64,000 nt of DNA from Camillea tinctor (GCA_022578605.1 MU394059.1:124001-188000); one strand, 5' to 3'. Positions 34,307-46,928 are shown, counted from the first letter of the stretch. Numbers and translations: made by a program. The notes: a model not told the origin generated them from the sequence alone.

Positions 34307-35950
34307 ATGGCCACGGTTAAAGGACCGACTATACCGTATGTGTGCGCTCGATGTGTCCGAGGCCTGCAGAACCAACCCCGATCCCGATCCCGATCATTCC
34401 CTATTCACTCTTCGCGAAAGAAGTACTCGACCAAGCCTGCCAGGCCTGCCAGGCCTACCGATGAAGTAGCAAGAGACAACGAGCCCCGAAATATACATGG
34501 AAATATAAAAGAACATGGCAATAGAAAAGAAAATAGCGAGCCAGGCCCCATGGCCCGTCGTCTTGAAGAGGCGACGGAAGATGCTCTGTTAACTGGAGGT
34601 AGAGCAGGCCGCCGTGCGGTAGAAGATGCAGGTTTCTCGGACGAACTGAAAGAGCGTTTACTCGCCAAAATCAAGGATGCAGAGTTTCGGTCCGAACATG
34701 CTGCTGCCTTTGCTGAAGCTGGTCTACCACCCTCGGCCGGCCCGGGTACACGGATCCATGCAACAAGTACGCCATGGTCCGGTGAAGAGACTACCGAGGA
34801 CGCTGTTCTGCGCATGCTAAATGATGCGCACAAGCCTTTGAAGCCAGAGCTCCGAGGTCGTCCGAAGATGCCTGACCTTCAGCCCGTCGACATGCGCATG
34901 GGCACCGGTCCGAAGATGAGCCCTGGGCACAGGGCAGCGAACGCGAGGGATAAGGCATCGGTGTATGCTGACTTGGGCATGAAACAGATGGAGGAAGGGT
35001 TAAGCCAGGATGAGAAAGAGGCACTGAGAAAGGAATTCCGCGATCGCTTTCGACCGGCAGCGCGAGCACTGCCAAATACTCTAACAGGCTTGGCTTCGTT
35101 GGCCAACGAACGGATTGAAGATGCCATCGCTCGCGGCCAGTTCAAAAATATCCCCAGAGGGAAAGGGGTTGAGCGAGATGCGAGAAGTGACAACCCATTC
35201 ATCGATACAACTGAGTACATCATGAACAAAATGATAAAGCGTCAAGAGATAGTTCCTCCGTGGATTGAAAAGCAGCAAGAATTAGCAAAGTCAGCTCATA
35301 TATTCAGGGCCCGGCTGCGGAGCGACTGGAAGCGTCATGCGGCTCGCATGATTTCTAGCAAGGGTGGCTCGCTCGAGGAGCAGATGGACCGGGCCAGGAA
35401 ATATGCCAGAGCAGAAGAACTGTATAACCCCCGAAAGCGCAATGTCGATCAGATAGTCGTGCCGACTAACTCTACTGATGATGTGGTCATGGTGAAGATA
35501 CGACAGCAGACAGCCTCCGAGCCTACTGAAGTCAATGCCTCGGCGCTGAGTAAACAGAATACGGGCTCTATGCCTGACGAGCCTTTACCCGCGCTGTTCC
35601 GAGATCCCCAGTGGTTATCCACGGAGCAGGCGTATCTAGATCTCTCGATCAATAACCTCAACACATTGACGCGATCGTATAATCTGATGGCTCCAGAGCT
35701 AGCAAAGAAACCATATTTCTCTCTTGAACGAGAGCTAGCCAATTGTTATGCTGATGTCGCGCCCCAATTAGCTGATATCATTAAGGAGAGGGCCACCAAA
35801 CCAGCGAAATCTCTCCTAGAAACTATTGAGCAGCGGCCAGGGAGTATCCTGGATCGCTTTGGGCGAGGTGGTCACCACGCCAAAGTCTACGAGTCGAAAA
35901 CGCCTCACTATGGGTTTAGAGAAATGTGGCGGGATTTGTGGAATAGGTGA
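34307..35950 (+). CDS. DUF1992 / DnaJC28-like mitochondrial protein
   Basis: Single exon, 547 residues. The N-terminus is basic and Ser/Arg-rich without early acidic residues (PRSRSRSFPIHSSRKKYST), a plausible mitochondrial presequence with cleavage near residue 40. The DUF1992 domain, known from DnaJ homologue C28, lies at about residues 266-330: ANERIEDAIARGQFKNIPRGKG, NPFIDTTEYIMNKMIKRQ and PPWIEKQQEL. No J domain with HPD is present, as is usual for fungal members. The C-terminal part ends in an aromatic YGFREMWRDLWNR. The family's molecular role is poorly known; a function in mitochondrial protein handling is inference. Confidence 0.88.
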   Translation: MATVKGPTIPYVCARCVRGLQNQPRSRSRSFPIHSSRKKYSTKPARPARPTDEVARDNEPRNIHGNIKEHGNRKENSEPGPMARRLEEATEDALLTGGRAGRRAVEDAGFSDELKERLLAKIKDAEFRSEHAAAFAEAGLPPSAGPGTRIHATSTPWSGEETTEDAVLRMLNDAHKPLKPELRGRPKMPDLQPVDMRMGTGPKMSPGHRAANARDKASVYADLGMKQMEEGLSQDEKEALRKEFRDRFRPAARALPNTLTGLASLANERIEDAIARGQFKNIPRGKGVERDARSDNPFIDTTEYIMNKMIKRQEIVPPWIEKQQELAKSAHIFRARLRSDWKRHAARMISSKGGSLEEQMDRARKYARAEELYNPRKRNVDQIVVPTNSTDDVVMVKIRQQTASEPTEVNASALSKQNTGSMPDEPLPALFRDPQWLSTEQAYLDLSINNLNTLTRSYNLMAPELAKKPYFSLERELANCYADVAPQLADIIKERATKPAKSLLETIEQRPGSILDRFGRGGHHAKVYESKTPHYGFREMWRDLWNR

Positions 35951-36045
35951 GCCATTCGGTGTTAGATTCGCGAACCCCGAATACCTACCTAGTGTGTGCG
36001 GCGTCTTAATAGTTCAAGAAAGAAATACGTAGGTATAACCCACAG

Positions 36046-36081
36046 CTACAACTACAACTACAACTACAACTACAACTACAA
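36046..36081 (+). repeat. (CTACAA)6 microsatellite
   Basis: Six perfect copies of CTACAA about 95 bp after the DUF1992 stop codon, probably in its 3' untranslated region. Confidence 0.9.
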
Positions 36082-36671
36082 CTGCAGCAATACCGTGTAC
36101 AGTGTCATAACGTCTTCAACCATCGTCAGATAAATTACACCCACATTCAATTGCAACTAGGTTATGAAAATTAAAGAGTGGTTCGTCTTCGGTCACGAGG
36201 ATATAAGTGCTGTAGGTTGTAGTGTAGAGCTGCGTTGTAACGAGCAATACCCGAACAAAATATGGGGCTTACTCGTCTCTCGGGCAAAAGGAACTGAGGG
36301 TTGGCGGACCGAGACCAGGCCGGGACCCCACGGTCATTCCTCCGACTTCTCATTGCGTGGCTAAGTCCGCAGGGCCGGGCGTCACGATAGCATCATAGAC
36401 ATGCTTTTTAGTGAGGCAAAGAATGACTTAAACAACATGGAGTTATGATATCTCAGCTAGGTTAACAGACAAGCAAATATTACATTTGTTCGTGGGAAGG
36501 TCCCATAGTGACTAACCTAGGTTACCGCATTTCTATTTCTCGGGGACAAAAACAGCATCTAGATGCTTACCCCTGGAATCCCGTGGCCACGATCGCAAGT
36601 TGACATCAGACCAGCCTTCAGTCGGCCCACTCAGTGAGTGGCTCGGGTGGGCTCGGCATTCCGCTAAGCTC

Positions 36672-36683
36672 CCCCAGCTGGGG
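36672..36683. promoter_or_regulatory. Perfect palindrome CCCCAGCTGGGG: possible paired CreA sites
   Basis: The 12-bp palindrome contains the CreA carbon-repressor consensus SYGGRG (as CTGGGG) on both strands, 314 bp before ACH1. Acetate-metabolism genes are classic targets of glucose repression, so a role is plausible; binding is not shown. Confidence 0.35.
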
Positions 36684-36996
36684 ATGTATGGAGTAGGTTC
36701 CAATACTACTCTACAGTCACAAATACGTGCATGACGCCTGGAGCTTCTGAGATTTGACTTTCTGTAGCTTGGGGTATTTTTCTTTACTTTTCTTTTTTCT
36801 TTCCCTCATCTCTCCTCCTCTTCCTTCTTCCTCTTCTTCACTTGTTGTCTTAAAATTGTCTGTTTTTGTTTCTTATTTCTTTTCCTTTACCCCCAAGGTT
36901 GTTAGACTGCTCTTCCATAGCTAGTCTTACACCTCCCTCTCGTGCTTCCATTCATTCTTTCATACCTCATACATATCCCGGTCGAGCTGTGACATC

Positions 36997-38751
36997 ATGG
37001 CATCGCCTGTTGCGTCGGCCGCCCTCAAGGCGCGAGTTCGCCGGCCGACGATGCTAAACAAGTTGTGCCACCCTTCAGACCTACTTCACCACTTTCCCAA
37101 TGGCTCCGCGATCGGATGGTCTGGCTTTACAGGCGTTGGCTATCCCAAGAAGATGCCCACATTCTTGGCCGACCATGTGGAGAAAAACAACCTCCAAGGC
37201 AAGCTACGATATGAACTATTTGTCGGCGCTTCGTCGGGGGCCGAGACAGAGAATCGATGGGCAAGCCTGGATATGATCCAGAGACGAAGTCCCCATCAGG
37301 TGGGAAAGGCAATTGCCAAGGGGATCAACGAAGGCAGAATCAATTTCTTCGACAAACATCTGTCCATGTTCCCCGTGGATCTGGTCTACGTAAGTCGCTA
37401 GGAAGAACCCCCAGCTAACCCAACGCTGGATAAGCTGAGAGTCAGACCCGGTCATTTCTAACCTGTCTTCACAGGGCTTTTACACCAAGGACAGACCGAA
37501 CAATAAACTCGACGTGGTGGTTGTAGAAGCAACAGACATCAAGGAAGATGGCAGCATCGTTCCGGGTGCTTCGGTTGGCGCAACACCGGAGCTTGTCCAG
37601 ATGGCCGACAAGGTATGTGATTATTACTATTTCGCTTACCCTTGCTCTTGCTCTTGTATCTAGCACTGAAAGACGAGGACTAACAAGGGATGCAGATTAT
37701 TATTGAAGTGAACACATCAATCCCCAGTTTTGAGGGTCTTCATGATATCACCATGACCAGCCTCCCGCCGAACCGGAAGCCCTACTTGGTTATGCAGGTG
37801 GAGGATCGCATTGGCTCGACATCCATCCCCGTCGACCCTGAGAAGGTGGTCGGTGTTATCGAATCAGACTACGCAGACCAGACCTCGCCCAACACACCCG
37901 CAGACGACAACTCCCGGGCCATTGCGAACCACTTGATCGAGTTCTTTGAGCACGAGGTCAAGCACGGGCGCATGCCCAAATCGCTGCTACCCCTGCAGTC
38001 CGGTATCGGCAACATCGCCAACGCGGTGATCGGCGGGCTGAGCGAGTCCAACTTCCGCAACCTCAAGGTCTGGACCGAGGTGATCCAGGACACCTTCCTG
38101 GACCTCTTCGACTCGGGGCGTCTGGACTTCGCCACCGCGACCTCGATCCGGTTCTCGCCGGACGGGTTCAAGCGGTTCTACGACAACTGGGAGTCGTACC
38201 ACAACAAGCTGCTCCTGCGGTCGCAGCAGGTGTCGAACTCGCCCGAGATCATCCGGCGGCTGGGGGTGATCGGCATGAACACGCCGGTGGAGGTGGACAT
38301 CTACGCGCACGCCAACAGCACGTGCGTGATGGGCAGCCGGATGCTCAACGGGCTGGGCGGGTCGGCCGACTTCCTGCGCTCGTCCAAGTACAGCATCATG
38401 CACACGCCGTCGACGCGGCCGTCCAAGACGGACCCGCACGGCGTGAGCTGCATCGTGCCCATGTGCACGCACATCGACCAGACGGAGCACGACCTCGACG
38501 TGATCGTGACCGAGACGGGGCTGGCCGACGTGCGCGGCCTGAGCCCGCGCGAGCGCGCCCGCGTCATCATCGCCAAGTGCGCCCACGACGCCTACCGCCC
38601 CATCCTGCAGGACTACTTCGACAAGGCCGAGTTCGAGTGCCTCCGGAAGGGCTGGGGCCACGAGCCGCACCTGCTGTGGAACAGCTTCGACCTGCACAAG
38701 GCCCTGATGGAGGAGGGTTCCATGCGCAAGCTTAAGGGCTGGTCGAGTTAG
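36997..38751 (+). CDS. ACH1: Acetyl-CoA hydrolase / CoA-transferase (Ach1)
   Basis: Mitochondrial enzyme that transfers CoA between acyl groups (for example succinyl-CoA to acetate) and hydrolyses acetyl-CoA slowly; needed for acetate and propionate handling. Three exons: 36997-37389, 37475-37612, 37696-38751 (introns 85 and 83 bp), 528 residues, close to the yeast length. It shows the family segments [15 protein letters not shown] near the N-terminus, [52 protein letters not shown], and [12 protein letters not shown] towards the end. The start is placed at the first ATG after the pyrimidine-rich leader; the basic N-terminus ([11 protein letters not shown]) fits import. The last exon is notably GC-rich. 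The downstream sugar transporter is convergent. Confidence 0.96.
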
Positions 38752-39345
38752 ACTTTTTCTTCTTTTTTTCTCCCTCCCATTGCCTATTAAAAAAGGGAAA
38801 TGCAAAATACGTGAGCAGTGAATAGGCGTTGCATGCTGCGAAGGATGGATGGACATAACCTATGTATATTGGGACCGGGTATGTATAAGATCTCTCTCTC
38901 TCATGTTCTATAAAGAAGGGGGCGCATGTATTGGCCTGGTCACAAGACGGCGAAAAGAAGACACAAGCAAAAAAAAAAAAGGGAAAGATGAAAAAAAAAA
39001 AAAACTAAGAAAAAATACGAAATCATGTAGGAAATAACCTAGGTTAGTAAATCTCTTCGTACTTTAGATAGATCTTGCCTAGTCAATGGATAGAAATGGT
39101 CCTCTACCGTACCGCAGTCGTCAAAGATGGAAACTCTTGCTTTCTCAACTATAAACTTTCAGTATATTATTCGCAAAACTCAGGGCGTCTTGTATAAGAC
39201 ACAAGTCCTCGTTTCTTATAATTTCACAATACAACGGTGAGGAAGGACATTGTCATTTCTAAAGCTCTATACTTAGTATATCAAGCCCCCCCCCTTCTTC
39301 TCCTCTACAATACGCTAAGAACACAATCAATCCCTCCCCATCCAT
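38752..39345. other. Convergent 3' spacer with A-runs
   Basis: Holds the 3' ends of ACH1 and of the convergent transporter. Two poly-A runs (about 38971-38982 and 38991-39004) and one ACCTAGGT palindrome (39037-39044) are present. No gene. Confidence 0.5.
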
Positions 39346-41208
39346 TCATCTAACCCCCCACCCATGCTCCAGCAGCCCCGTGGCCTCCTCCAGCGTCAAG
39401 CCCGCGGTCTCGGGGTAAATAGCCCAGACAACAAACCAGCCAGCCACGCAAATGAGACCATAAAGCACAAACGTCCAGGTGGGCGTCAGCGAGTCCATGA
39501 GGGGCAGGAAAGTGAGGCCAATGATAAAGTTGGCGAGCCAGTTGGTGGCGGTGGACAGGCCGCTGCCGAGGGAGCGCACGTTGAGCGGGAACAGCTCGCT
39601 CTGCATCCAGGGCACGGTGCCGAGGCCGATGGCGTACGCCGCGACGTAGAACATGATGCTGGCGAGGATGGTGGCGGCGGCAAGCTGGGAGGGAGGTTCG
39701 GTGGCGGGGGGTTTTGGTGCGGCTTCCGAGGGTTCCGGGCGCAGCTTGACTGAGGTGAAGCCGAAGGCGGAGAGGAATAGGCCCAGGACCATAAAGGGGA
39801 TCGAGTAGAGTAGGATGCGCCGGCGGCCGATGCGGTCGATCAGTAGCAGGGCCGCGACGGTGAAGAGGAAGTTGGTGGCGGCGACGCTCAGGGAGGTCAG
39901 GGTCGGGACTGAGAACCCGAGGATGGAGAATATGGTAGCTGAGAAGTACATGAGGGAATTCTGTTAGGGGGCGAGTATTATTAGCTGGGGGGTTCTCAAT
40001 AGCCTCACATATCATATTTCGTCTGGATGGTAAAACAACTCACAAATCCACACAGCTGCTGCAATGCTTGCAACGAACATGCAATAGTCAGCGCGCGCCG
40101 ATTTTTCGGCACCGCCAGCAATTCCTTCCACGTCGTCCTCCAGCTGTTGCTGTTCTTACCTCCCGAGCTGTGCTCCTCACGAACCTCGATCTCGATATCC
40201 TTCAGGATCGCATCGACAACATGACCGGCGGCCAGACCAGCGCCTTGCGTCTTTTGGATGATCGACCAGGCTTCGCTCGATTTCCCAGCTTTGACCAGCC
40301 AGCGCGGCGTCTCGGGCATGAAGATCAGTAGCGCACATTGCAAGAAAGCAGGCACCGCTCCCAGTCCGACCAGCCATCTCCATCCGGTCGAGGGGTCGCT
40401 GACTTCAGTAAATATCCAGCCGATGATATACGCGACGACCTGGCCGAAGGTGATAGACAGGTTATTCATGGTGACGAGTCGACCTCGATGAGCAGCCGGG
40501 GCCAATTCGGCGATCTGCCGGGAGAGTCAGTATGCGAATTCCACGTCCTCGTACTGGGGACAAGACAGTCGTAATAAGACATACTGCCAACAAACGTCAG
40601 CACACAAGATCCACAACACCAGCGCACATCCAGGGTTCTCCCCCCTACTCTCTCTCAAACTCACCATATAGCGGGGTCACAAAGCTCGCAGCGCCCACGC
40701 CAGCACCAACAATAGACCTGCCGAGGACCATATACGAGACGGAGGCGCTGAAGGACTGAACAAGGGCGCCGACGACGAACAGCAGGTCAGCGAGCAGGAT
40801 GACGGGCCTGCGGCCGAAGCCGTCGGCGAGGAGGGACGCCAGCGGGGAGGCGACGAGGGCGAAGAGCGAGGTGCACGAGGTGACGACGGATTTATCGAGG
40901 GAGGTCAGCTCGCGGCCCGAGAGCGAGGTCCCGATCGAGACGAGGGTTGCGGAGATGACTCCCGTGTCATCTAGACTTGTAAGCTCCGCTGCACCCTGGA
41001 TGTACGGACTGGACGAATACTTACATCCGAATAGCAGGCCGCTGATGCAGGCCGACAGCGTCAGCAGCCAGACGAAGGGCCCGAGACGACCATCGGTCTG
41101 GTGCTCTCCGGCGGCAGCATTCTCGGCGTCGACGTCGTTGGGCAGGTAGGTTTCGTCGAATTCGTCGTCTCGGTTCGATAGCAGGGGAGCTTCGGCCTGG
41201 TTCGCCAT
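39346..41208 (-). CDS. MFS sugar/myo-inositol-type transporter
   Basis: Proton-coupled uptake of a polyol or sugar at the plasma membrane. Exons: 41208-41025, 40970-40665, 40514-40044, 39960-39346, about 525 residues. Sugar-porter signatures are clear: GYDTGVIS at TM1, DGFGRRPVILLAD in loop 2-3, PETPRWLVKAGK before the central loop, DRIGRRRILL, and PETAGLTLEEATGLLE at the C-terminus. GRSIVGAGVGAASFVTPLY then IAELAPAAHRGR match the P-x-Y-I-x-E-x-x-P-x-x-x-R-G segment split by an intron. The 40515-40664 junction does not keep frame with a single intron: the donor leaves one base and the acceptor starts a codon. A tiny extra exon or a one-base difference is implied. Inositol is the favoured substrate by motif style, with moderate certainty. 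Confidence 0.85.
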
Positions 41209-42885
41209 CCTGACTCTTGTTTTGTGAAGTAATCCCTTAACTCTTACTCCTTTTTATTTTCCTTATCCGAACAGCATGAAAGCGAATGCATCTATGGGTA
41301 ATGAATATCGAATTTTCGTTTCAATCGTCATTCCGGTGGTATTTCTTTCTTTTCTCTTTTCCTTCTTCTCCTTCTCCCTTTTATTGGGTAGGAAACCCTG
41401 TTACAAAAAAAAACAGAGCAGAAAAGAAAAGGGGGGACTGAGAGAGGTAATTGTTGTTTGGGTTGTAAATATAAGTACTAGGTTAAGTAAATACGAGAGA
41501 GAGAGAGGGAAAGAGATGACGATGCTTGGCGAAATAGAATAAAAGATTAGGTAAGAAAAAAAAAAGGAGTTGAAAAGATGACGAATGTCCCCAGATGAAA
41601 CTTGCCTAAATGGTTTAATAAGGAAAGTCACCTCACCGCGGCTCCGTGTCGGCATTACATTGGAGCCCAGCTCCGACAATCAGAGTTTCCATGCGTGGGG
41701 CCGGACGGAAACTCTACCGATAGGGTCTTTATCAATCCTACCAATCCAATTCAATCTTTAACTATATCAATAAATACCTAGGTAGACTTATACTATATTT
41801 CTAGTACACTATATCTCTAACAATACTCGGGTGTAAAATAGTATCAAATGTTCAGTTGGTTCTTTCATAACTAAAAATCGAATAACCTAGGTTACATACT
41901 TACACCAATTTGCACTTAGCACAGTTAACGCATTGAACAAAGACGAATGAACCATCCCGCCGGGCTCTTCTACCTGTTACGAGAGTCCTGCTACGGAAGT
42001 TTACAGCCAAGGCAAGGGGGGATAAGGTTTCTTAGGTGCTAAGCAAGACGCACCATATGCGGGACCTCCTAACCAGTTGGTTAATAGTATCTACCGAGAT
42101 ATGATTAGCTTTGTGTTACATCCTCTCTCAAGTAGGTAACATTGTTACCTACTACGTACTAATGTAGAATCAAACTCCTTAGGATAATTCTGCGTATCTA
42201 CTGGGTAAGTAATGCATAGAAAAGATAGAATGGAAGCCTGCAGCAACCCGTTCTGCATTGCAACCCCTATCAATGTTTAAAAATAAACCACATAGTGCCT
42301 AAGAGGCTAAACCCCACATAACATCACATGCGAAACCTATACTCTAGAATTCCATGTCTAACCTGACATACGAAGTCCAATCACACACATGTCATTTCAT
42401 AATATGCTACCCTTTTCGGCATAGATAATCTTTAGCTCCAACATTTTGTACTATCTATGGAAGTGCCAATGATATAATACATAGTTATAGCATTTAACAA
42501 CATTATGCGTGGCTTCTTTAATCGTCGTGCATCCTTTTTTTCTTGTGCCAGCCCAGAACGGATGCCAAAAGCCAAATCCCGATGCACATTCTCTTATGTA
42601 CAGAGGCCAAGGTCCAAACACTGTTTGGGCCAATATGTAACATAGTCCAGATGCAAGATAAAAACCACCCTCTCTAGTGCCTTGGCGAAAGCTTGAAATA
42701 ATTCATCCAGCGCTCAAAGAGAAAAATAATATTAAGGCTTATTAGTCCTGATGTATACCCGCCACGGATCCAATCCGTAGATAAAGAAACAGGGTGGAGA
42801 TGAGGAGGTTGCAGAAGGAGGGAAATGTAATAAGGCCATATAGATAGAATGTAATTGGTCCAAATAGTCATGTCGTAACTCATCC
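41209..42885. other. Intergenic, 1.7 kb
   Basis: Promoter side of the transporter and 3' side of the GH72 gene, both on the minus strand. AT-rich; two ACCTAGGT palindromes (41776-41783, 41885-41892). No gene seen. Confidence 0.5.
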
Positions 42886-44353
42886 TCAAAACCAGAAGGT
42901 GAATATCATCATAACACCGACTAAGCCGGCGCCCATGCCGGCGATTTCCTTCGAACCGGATACTGCGTTCCTCGTTTCCGAAGCGCTGGGGCTAGCACCG
43001 GACCCGGTGGCGGATGGTGTGGTGGTGTAGCTACTGCCGGTCAGGGTAGCTCCTAGAGTCGGAAGAGCAACGTTGCCGTCGACAAGCCATCCGCCAGATG
43101 TCGAGGATGGGCAATCACGCGTAGAAACCGATGAAGCATCATAGTTTGATCTCGCAACTCCTGTTGGGGTGACAGCTGCCCACTGCTTGCTCAGATTGTC
43201 AAAGTCAGGCGAGACGGGGCTCGGCGTTCCAGCTCGTGTAAAACCATCGACAACATTATTGGCGGTAACAGTTGCGTCGACCTTGGGTCCGTACGAAATC
43301 AATCCGTAGTTATTCGACTCCTGGAGCCACTCGTATACTATAGCGCCACTCCAGTCATTGACCATTTCAGAACCAAAGATGGCGGCTTGGTCTTCAAACA
43401 AGCGCGGGCCAGGTGTGTTGCAGCCCGTCTCGGAGAAGAAGATAGGGACAGGGAAGTTTTTGGCATTCTCCTCCAGATTGGCATAGCCCGATGTCTTGTA
43501 GTCAGTTGGGTCGCACCACTGATACGAGTTTAGACCGAAGAAGTCAATATTCTCCGACGCATTCCCACCACAGGTAAGATAGTCCTGGAGCATAGGCCGC
43601 AGCTCGGCAATATCAGCTGCAGAATAGCCAATGGGAATCTTACGATAACCCTTGGAATCCCTATATGCCTTTAGGTCTCGGCAAGACGCCTTGATGAATG
43701 GTGCAGCAAGCGATTGGTTGTTGATAGCAATAATCTCATTGCCCACAAACAAACCCAAAAGATTGTCATACTGCTGAAAGGCATCCATGACCTTCGAATA
43801 GGAATCCAGCTGGGTCTGGTTCCACGACGGTTGGTTCTGCAATTTCCTGTCAGTTCGACTCGCGAGAGTTTGGCTGTTCTGATGTAGACTTACAGGCAGG
43901 ATATACGTGCTGAACGTGTCCATATCAATCAACGTGTATATGCCTGCGTCCTCAAATGTCGACATACAGCCCGAATGATCGGAGTCCGGGTCGACATGAT
44001 AGACACGGATAGTATTAACGCCTAGGGTTTTCATTAGGCTGGCATCTCTCTCACACTGTTCCGTGTCGACCAGCGGATCCTCTGTTGAGTTCAGGTATTA
44101 GATAACGAGACCATTCAGTATTGTGCTGTGTGAATTTAGACTAACCAGGTACCAGTTGGTAAGCAACTCCTAAGTTTTGCACATTAGCACTGCTGTCACT
44201 TAAAAAATAGGTGATGACTGTAATAATAATAATACCTTTCATAAAGAATTGATCACCATCGCTAGTGAAAAACTTGCCACCAACAGCTTCGATCGTGGGG
44301 ATCGCATAGGTGGCGGCAGCACCGCCCAAAACCGTGAGCAATGAAGAGCGCAT
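42886..44353 (-). CDS. GPI-anchored beta-1,3-glucanosyltransferase (GH72, Gel/Gas family)
   Basis: Cuts and re-joins beta-1,3-glucan chains at the cell wall, elongating them. Four exons: 44353-44236, 44169-44146 (only 24 bp), 44081-43894, 43836-42886, 426 residues. A signal peptide (MRSSLLTVLGGAAATYA) precedes the GH72 domain. The acid/base glutamate is in GLFVGNEII and the nucleophile in FFSETGCN. FFMKGVAYQLVPEDPLVD is the usual N-terminal block. After the domain comes a short Ser/Thr-rich linker, with no cysteine-rich X8/CBM43 module, then a hydrophobic tail (AGMGAGLVGVMMIFTFWF) for GPI attachment. It shares a 2.6 kb divergent upstream region with SOF1. Confidence 0.95.
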
Positions 44354-46928
44354 CGTAAACTATTCCGAGCAATGGGATGAAGCAAAGCAAGATAGAGAAG
44401 AAGAAAAAAAACCACCACAAGCCCCGATACCAGTATTAGCTTGGCGGAGATATGCGAAGCTTTTGCCAAGTAAAAGCCCAGTCGAATCTTAAGATGCCAA
44501 CAACAGTTGACCCGAGTATCCCGTCTTTTTCTAACCAATAAAGTCCAAACTTCCTCCTGGGAGATGCGTGATGCCGTGGGTACAGAAAACGACGGTGATT
44601 TGTGACAAGAAACAAAAAGCCAAGAACGAGTTCAAGCGAAGGGGGAAGACACCAGCACCAACAAGACTTGTCTGCGAACGAGTGTACGTCGCGTTACGGA
44701 TGATGGCAAACGTGAGAAATAAATAAATAAAACGACCGATTGCGTTGCCCTACTCTTTTCTTCTCTGGCTTTGACCACGATCCACAAATGGATTCTCTCT
44801 GCCGTGGAACGAATGGGCGGGATGGAGGTGAAAAGGACAAGAGGAAGAGGAAGAAAGGTAAGAAGAAAAGAAGAAAAAGAAAGAAAAAGGTAAACACACT
44901 TTGAAGGTTTCTTCTACACCCTAGTGCCGATAACATAATAAGGATTGATGGTCGCACACACCACTTTCCCATGATTTTATGTAAACTAAAGTATCTATGT
45001 ATAGGAAAGTACATTCATGGGGACCTTTCATTATCGTCAAACAAACCAAAGAAAGCGCCGGTGAAGAGATACCCATCTACCCATCTACCCATTTTCGATC
45101 TGCACTACCAGGACTTACAGTACATACATACATACAACTACAAATCCCTGCTTGAGTGTGTACGTACCTGCCTAACCTACTTGGATCAAGTACCTTGGAT
45201 CTGGCCACTTGAATCCGCTTGAATCAGAGAGAAAGCTCGATCCATCATGTAAGACCGGTGCTGATAGGTCCAGCGACGGACGAGCTTCGGGGGGGATCCT
45301 GGCGATCTCTACACCAAATAAGGCTAGTAAGGAGCGCCGAGATTGAGAAGATAGGCTCCACCCCAATCGCGCCTCATGCAGAAGGCGGGACGTTGGAGAG
45401 CCGGGGGTAGGCTGGTAGGGACAATGGGAACCGGAGCAAAAGCAGCGATTTGCTATCGCTGGCGTTGGCTGTTGACCAAGAATGGCAAGCTGCTCCTGCG
45501 GTGTTTCTGCAATCTTGCAGCATACTTCCATCATCTATCTCATCCCTATCAGCTTTTCAGCCAAGCTTTCCTGTATTTACAACTTGTACGTAATACAACA
45601 TGCACGAGGGTGTTCTGTAGATGTTAGGTAGGTACCCACCTTACCCCAGTGTTGTCAAACTTACATCATTCATTTCCGCCAGTTTAATAAGGGGCGAAAG
45701 ACCAAAGTCACATATAATACATGGAAGAGGGAATAGCATTTATCTTAGTCTTAGTCTTCGGACCTGGCCTACGGTGTCCGCTAGTGAGCAGCAACAGATA
45801 GAGTGGTGACGACGTAACGAGCTTACCCATTAAGGAAAAGAAAGAGAAAAAGAAAAAAAGACAGGAGCCTCCTAAGGCGTCAATGCGTCTCTCCCGTCCA
45901 TCCAACCACCTAAAACCTAACCTAATTGCTTAGAACTACGGTTCCTCCGTAACTGACGAAAAAACAAAAAATCTCAGCTAGGTAGTATGCAGCGGTCACG
46001 GTGGATGGGTAAGTTGTTAGCAAGCATAAAACATTCCATCCATTGAGAAAGTGATGATGTCAGAGTACCATGTACTGCTAGGTATTATGTATAATAAGAT
46101 CGCAAAATATTTTTAAATGACGCAGGTTGAGGTAAGGAAGACCAAGCGAGTCAGGGGGGTCGGTTTCGTTTCAAATTGGGTCTGGCAACTCCAGACTTAC
46201 AAGGCATATACTCCGTAAATACTACTTACTGCTTAAGGTACATTATATTCGTTACGTTCCTGGTGAGATCTTAAGTACCGCCAACTAAAATAGATACTTG
46301 AATTGGTACATAACATTACATGCATAGTCCTATAAGTACAGAGTATTAAATGTTAATGAATGCTTTTTAACTCATTAAACATAAGTACCTAATAAAGCAT
46401 GTGGATAAATGCCTATCTTATAACCTGAACCTGATAACTGTCGGTTCGCATATCCAAGTCTGAGGGTAAGACTCGATTTTGCCAATCTGATGAGATTTGG
46501 ACATCTGCAGGCGACGGGAATTGCTTTCTCCCATTTGCTAGTAGAAACCGCGTACCTGTGCTAGACTAGATACATGTAAGAACACTAAAAGTTAGCCCAG
46601 CGTTTCTGAATTGCTGTGTTGAGCTTGCAAGATTATCTAATAGATATTATAGAAATATGGGGAGTCCCTATGTAGATCTCTTATTGGCGAAAAGAAGGTA
46701 AGGAGTGCACATAATTCAAATATGCATGTGCTCAACATGCTCTTATCGAAGTAGTGAATTCCTCTCTTAATTGGTCCGTCATTGGAGCTTATTGTGGGTC
46801 AAAAGCCAGAGTCGGGGCTTGGCAACGTGAAAATGCCGACTTCAACTTTTTTTTTTTTTAATTCATCAAGCTTAGATCTGGACGGCTTCAGTGTTCCATC
46901 ATCAAGCATTATCACACGCCTAACCACG
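44354..46928. other. Divergent intergenic region between GH72 gene and SOF1
   Basis: A 2.6 kb stretch holding two divergent promoters. It includes a short direct repeat near 45071-45092 (CCCATCTA units), pyrimidine/purine-rich tracts and a T-run at 46847-46859 before the SOF1 start. An antisense-free 120-codon frame at 45172-45534 (minus) lacks any recognisable feature and is not called. Confidence 0.5.

Larger units (their letters stand above)
35951..36996. other. Intergenic region upstream of ACH1
   Basis: About 1 kb. It contains a hexamer microsatellite, a GC palindrome and a long pyrimidine-rich tract (about 36777-36900, C/T on the plus strand) just before the ACH1 leader, as is common in strongly expressed fungal genes. 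Confidence 0.55.

Noticed and set aside
37987..38856. A 289-codon minus-strand open frame opposite ACH1
   Set aside because: It is a shadow of the GC-rich, codon-biased last exon of ACH1; its Arg/His/Val-heavy composition has no protein-like pattern.
45172..45534. 120-codon minus-strand frame in the GH72-SOF1 spacer
   Set aside because: Composition looks random and no motif or splice context supports it; it would occupy the divergent promoter region.
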